23,295 nucleotides of DNA. It comes from Beijerinckiaceae bacterium (GTDB lineage Bacteria > Pseudomonadota > Alphaproteobacteria > Rhizobiales > Beijerinckiaceae). Positions 21,358 through 23,295 of the stretch are shown one piece after another. Where the stretch lies: assembly GCA_947455285.1 (NCBI GenBank), contig CANGOK010000014.1, positions 1 to 23,295 on the forward strand, written 5' to 3'. Made by a program: the position numbers and the translations under genes. The stretch's first letter is position 1; each line of letters opens with the position of its first letter. The notes beneath the pieces were generated by a model. It saw only the letters and a program-made list of their open reading frames with translations, ran no database searches and had not been told where the DNA came from.

Positions 21358-22808
21358 GCGAGCTTGTCTCCGAGGAGGAACTGCAAGGCGCGGTCGAGCC
21401 GGATATGGGGCAGGGGCGCGTCGGACGAATTGGTCACTGGCGGGCGAAAGCGCAGGAAGCGATAATCCGCCTCGCCATCAGGGGCGCCGAGGCCTTCGCC
21501 ACGAAAGGCCGCGCGCGGGTCGGTCGGCAGATCGCCTGGAAAGATCGCCGCTTCGCTAGATCCGTCGAAGATTTCGCCGCCAAGACGTTCGCCCGCCAAA
21601 GGCGTTCCCACGATGGCGTCGAGATTGCGTCCGTGATGCGTCACACTTGCTTCGCGCGTGGCGCGCACGGCCGCCATGGCGATCACGTCAAAGTCCACGC
21701 CGCCAGACTGCGCGCGCGTGATGGCGCGGCCGACGAGATGGCGCAGGATCGCCTCAAGCGCGTCGTGACTTCTGTGATGTAGATGGTCGGCCTTAGTTGC
21801 GGCGAAGAGGACGCGGTCGATCTTCGGGCGGAAGATCTGCGTCAGCAGATTTGAGCGGCCTACCCGAAAGGCGCTGAGGACATCGCTCAGCGCAGTCTCG
21901 AGATCGCGCACTGCGGCGGGGCCGGAGTTGAGCGCGCTCAAGGCGTCCACCAGTACAATTTGCCGGTCGAGCCTGGCGAAATGATCGCGAAAGAAGGGCC
22001 GCACGACATGGGTCTTATAGGCCTCGAAGCGCCGCTCCATCAGGGCGCCGAGCGAGCCCGCGGTATTGGTCGCCCCTTCAGGCAGCGGAGAGAAGGTCAG
22101 CGCGGGCGAGCCATCGAGATCGCCGGGCATAAGAAAACGCCCCGGCGTGAGGGCCGAAAGCGCGAAGGCTTCCGCCTTCGCCCCGCGCAGATAGGTGGTG
22201 AACAGTTCCGCCGCCTGCCGGGCCGTTCCTTCGTTATGGGGCGCTTCCGGATCAAGCGTCGCGAGATAGCCTCGCCATGGGGCGGCGATGCTTGCGCGCG
22301 AGGCTGCGGCGGCGGCCTCCAGCGTCTCGCGCGACCATTGCGCATAGGTCTTTTCCAGCAACGGCAGATCGAGCAGCCATTCGCCGGGATAGTCCACGAT
22401 GTCGATGGTGAGTTCGCTGCGTCCCTTCCGCCAGCCGCTCGCGCGCTCGAATTCGAGCGCCAGCCGCAGTTGCGAGATTTGCCTGGTGGATTGAGGCCAA
22501 TGACGCGCGCCTGTTCCTTCGGCTTCCCCGCTCAAGGCGGCGAGATGTTCTTCGTAAGCGAAGCTCGGCACAGCATCATCCGGCTGCTGTTCCAGCCTTG
22601 CGCCAATCAGCCGTCCTTCGGCCTGAGCGCGCAGGACCGGCAAGCGCGCGCCTCGGATAAGGTTATGGACAAGCGTAGTGATGAAGACTGTCTTGCCGGC
22701 ATGGGATAGGCCGGTGACGCCGAGCCGCAGGCTCCCGCCCGTGACAAAATCGGCCAGACTGCTGGCGGCGGCGCGGGCGTCTTGGGCGAGGTCTGAGAGT
22801 CGAAGCAC
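21354..22808 (-). CDS. ycjX: YcjX-family GTPase-like protein (DUF463)
   Basis: The 484-residue protein has a P-loop (GLSHAGKT, residues 33-40), a Walker-B-like IVDYPGEWLLD, and the YcjX-specific segments FLMPGDLDGSPALTFSPLPE, IVLVDALSALNSG and FAATKADHLHHRSHD. The TKAD motif fits guanine recognition. It matches the YcjX stress GTPase family in length and layout. Translation probably starts at GTG 22808; a modest SD (AGG) lies eight bases upstream. It overlaps ycjF by 4 bp. No psp genes or PspF-type enhancer site are visible nearby, so the regulation may differ from the enterobacterial Psp system. Confidence 0.87.
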   Translation of the reverse strand: MLRLSDLAQDARAAASSLADFVTGGSLRLGVTGLSHAGKTVFITTLVHNLIRGARLPVLRAQAEGRLIGARLEQQPDDAVPSFAYEEHLAALSGEAEGTGARHWPQSTRQISQLRLALEFERASGWRKGRSELTIDIVDYPGEWLLDLPLLEKTYAQWSRETLEAAAAASRASIAAPWRGYLATLDPEAPHNEGTARQAAELFTTYLRGAKAEAFALSALTPGRFLMPGDLDGSPALTFSPLPEGATNTAGSLGALMERRFEAYKTHVVRPFFRDHFARLDRQIVLVDALSALNSGPAAVRDLETALSDVLSAFRVGRSNLLTQIFRPKIDRVLFAATKADHLHHRSHDALEAILRHLVGRAITRAQSGGVDFDVIAMAAVRATREASVTHHGRNLDAIVGTPLAGERLGGEIFDGSSEAAIFPGDLPTDPRAAFRGEGLGAPDGEADYRFLRFRPPVTNSSDAPLPHIRLDRALQFLLGDKLA

Positions 22809-22872
22809 GGCGGGACCTGATAGAAGCGTACTCTGTCATCTATGCACGAGGAGCCGCCTCCAACAGCCCACC

Positions 22873-23295
22873 TTATGGATTCGCCGCCTCGCTGCTCGCC
22901 CGCGCCTGACGCAGCGCTTCCATCGCGCGTTCGATTCCCGCAGCGATTACAGCCTTGTCCGCGCGCAGCGGGCCGATTTCGACAGCGGACATATTTTCCA
23001 TCACGCGGGCAAGATTGGGCGTCGGCTCGCCATCGGGGGTGAAGAGCGCGAGATCGTCGTCAGGCGAGGCCACGACGCCCGCGCTCGCCTTCAGAGCGTA
23101 ATTGGCCAAGCGAGCGACCTCGCTCCCGCAGTTGGTGACGGGGCGCAAAGGTTCTGGCCGCACAGGCTCAAGGCTTGGCATGGCGAGCGAGGCGAGCTTG
23201 AGTTCGGGCATGGCCATGGGCTTCTCGCCCAGCCCCACGGCGATGCTCGGCGCGCGCATCATCGTCGGCAGAGACGCAGCGATGCGCGAGCGGGC
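22873..23295 (-). CDS. Unrecognised protein, C-terminal part (may run off the window)
   Basis: The frame is open from the window edge to the stop at 22873. The first in-frame ATG inside is at 23262, but the codons before it (ARSRIAASLPT) are also open, so the start may lie outside the window. The visible 129-140 residues hold a Pro-rich segment (LEPVRPEPLRPVTN), then NCGSEVARLANYALKASAGV and a helical end (AAGIERAMEALRQARASSEA). I recognise no domain, membrane segment or signal. Codon pattern and GC content match the neighbours. It is 64 bp upstream of ycjX on the same strand, so it may share its transcript. Confidence 0.55.
   Translation of the reverse strand, partial: ARSRIAASLPTMMRAPSIAVGLGEKPMAMPELKLASLAMPSLEPVRPEPLRPVTNCGSEVARLANYALKASAGVVASPDDDLALFTPDGEPTPNLARVMENMSAVEIGPLRADKAVIAAGIERAMEALRQARASSEAANP

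Overview
The window is GC-rich, densely packed bacterial chromosome. It most probably comes from an alphaproteobacterium of the order Hyphomicrobiales (Rhizobiales). The strongest clue is a very large two-TM, apolipoprotein-like coiled-coil protein (11993-17530, minus) that matches the Growth Pole Ring protein (GPR/RgsE) of polar-growing rhizobia. Adrenodoxin-type ferredoxin, TrxR-type ferredoxin-NADP reductase, a STAS-fused MlaE and a YcjX/YcjF pair fit the same group. I cannot name a genus. I see no insertion sequence, phage gene, CRISPR array, tRNA or rRNA.

Layout. (a) 1-2252: the start of a hydantoinase/oxoprolinase-A-type gene, a LysR regulator, and a divergent PuuE-type allantoinase: a nitrogen/purine-ring salvage neighbourhood. 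(b) 2299-3415: a split (two short-chain) chromate transporter. (c) 3490-5540: a tight rhodanese / atypical SDR / EamA-transporter operon. (d) 5653-6270: an XRE-cupin regulator preceded by a 26-bp inverted repeat around a -10-like core, probably its own operator. (e) 6274-7090, minus: a small heat-shock protein whose Shine-Dalgarno can be sequestered in a hairpin, preceded by what looks like an independent ~100-nt small RNA gene (promoter with AT-rich UP element, three hairpins, intrinsic terminator). (f) 7105-10087, minus: mlaE-mlaF-mlaD of a phospholipid-trafficking ABC system. Its auxiliary lipoprotein lies apart on the other strand (11321-11911) behind a dipeptide epimerase (10215-11210). 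(g) 11943-11974: a bidirectional terminator shared by the lipoprotein gene and the GPR gene. (h) 11993-17530: the GPR homologue, with several internal tandem repeats. (i) 17942-20359: ferredoxin, ferredoxin-NADP reductase and an extended MsrQ/YedZ-like haem membrane protein, which look like a redox group. (j) 20368-22808, minus: YcjF and YcjX, translationally coupled. (k) 22873-23295, minus: the end of an unrecognised protein.

Most genes are envelope-related: lipid transport, peptidoglycan peptide recycling, polar growth and stress-linked YcjXF. Most of this is ordinary core or near-core chromosome. The items that most deserve a second look are the putative sRNA with two anti-Shine-Dalgarno-like segments (6909-7008), the hsp20 start-site hairpin (6808-6837), the XRE operator (5580-5605), the repeats in the GPR homologue, the ferredoxin-FNR-MsrQ grouping without a visible MsrP, and an SDR lacking the catalytic Tyr/Lys. 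All functional calls come from reading the sequence; no database search was run.
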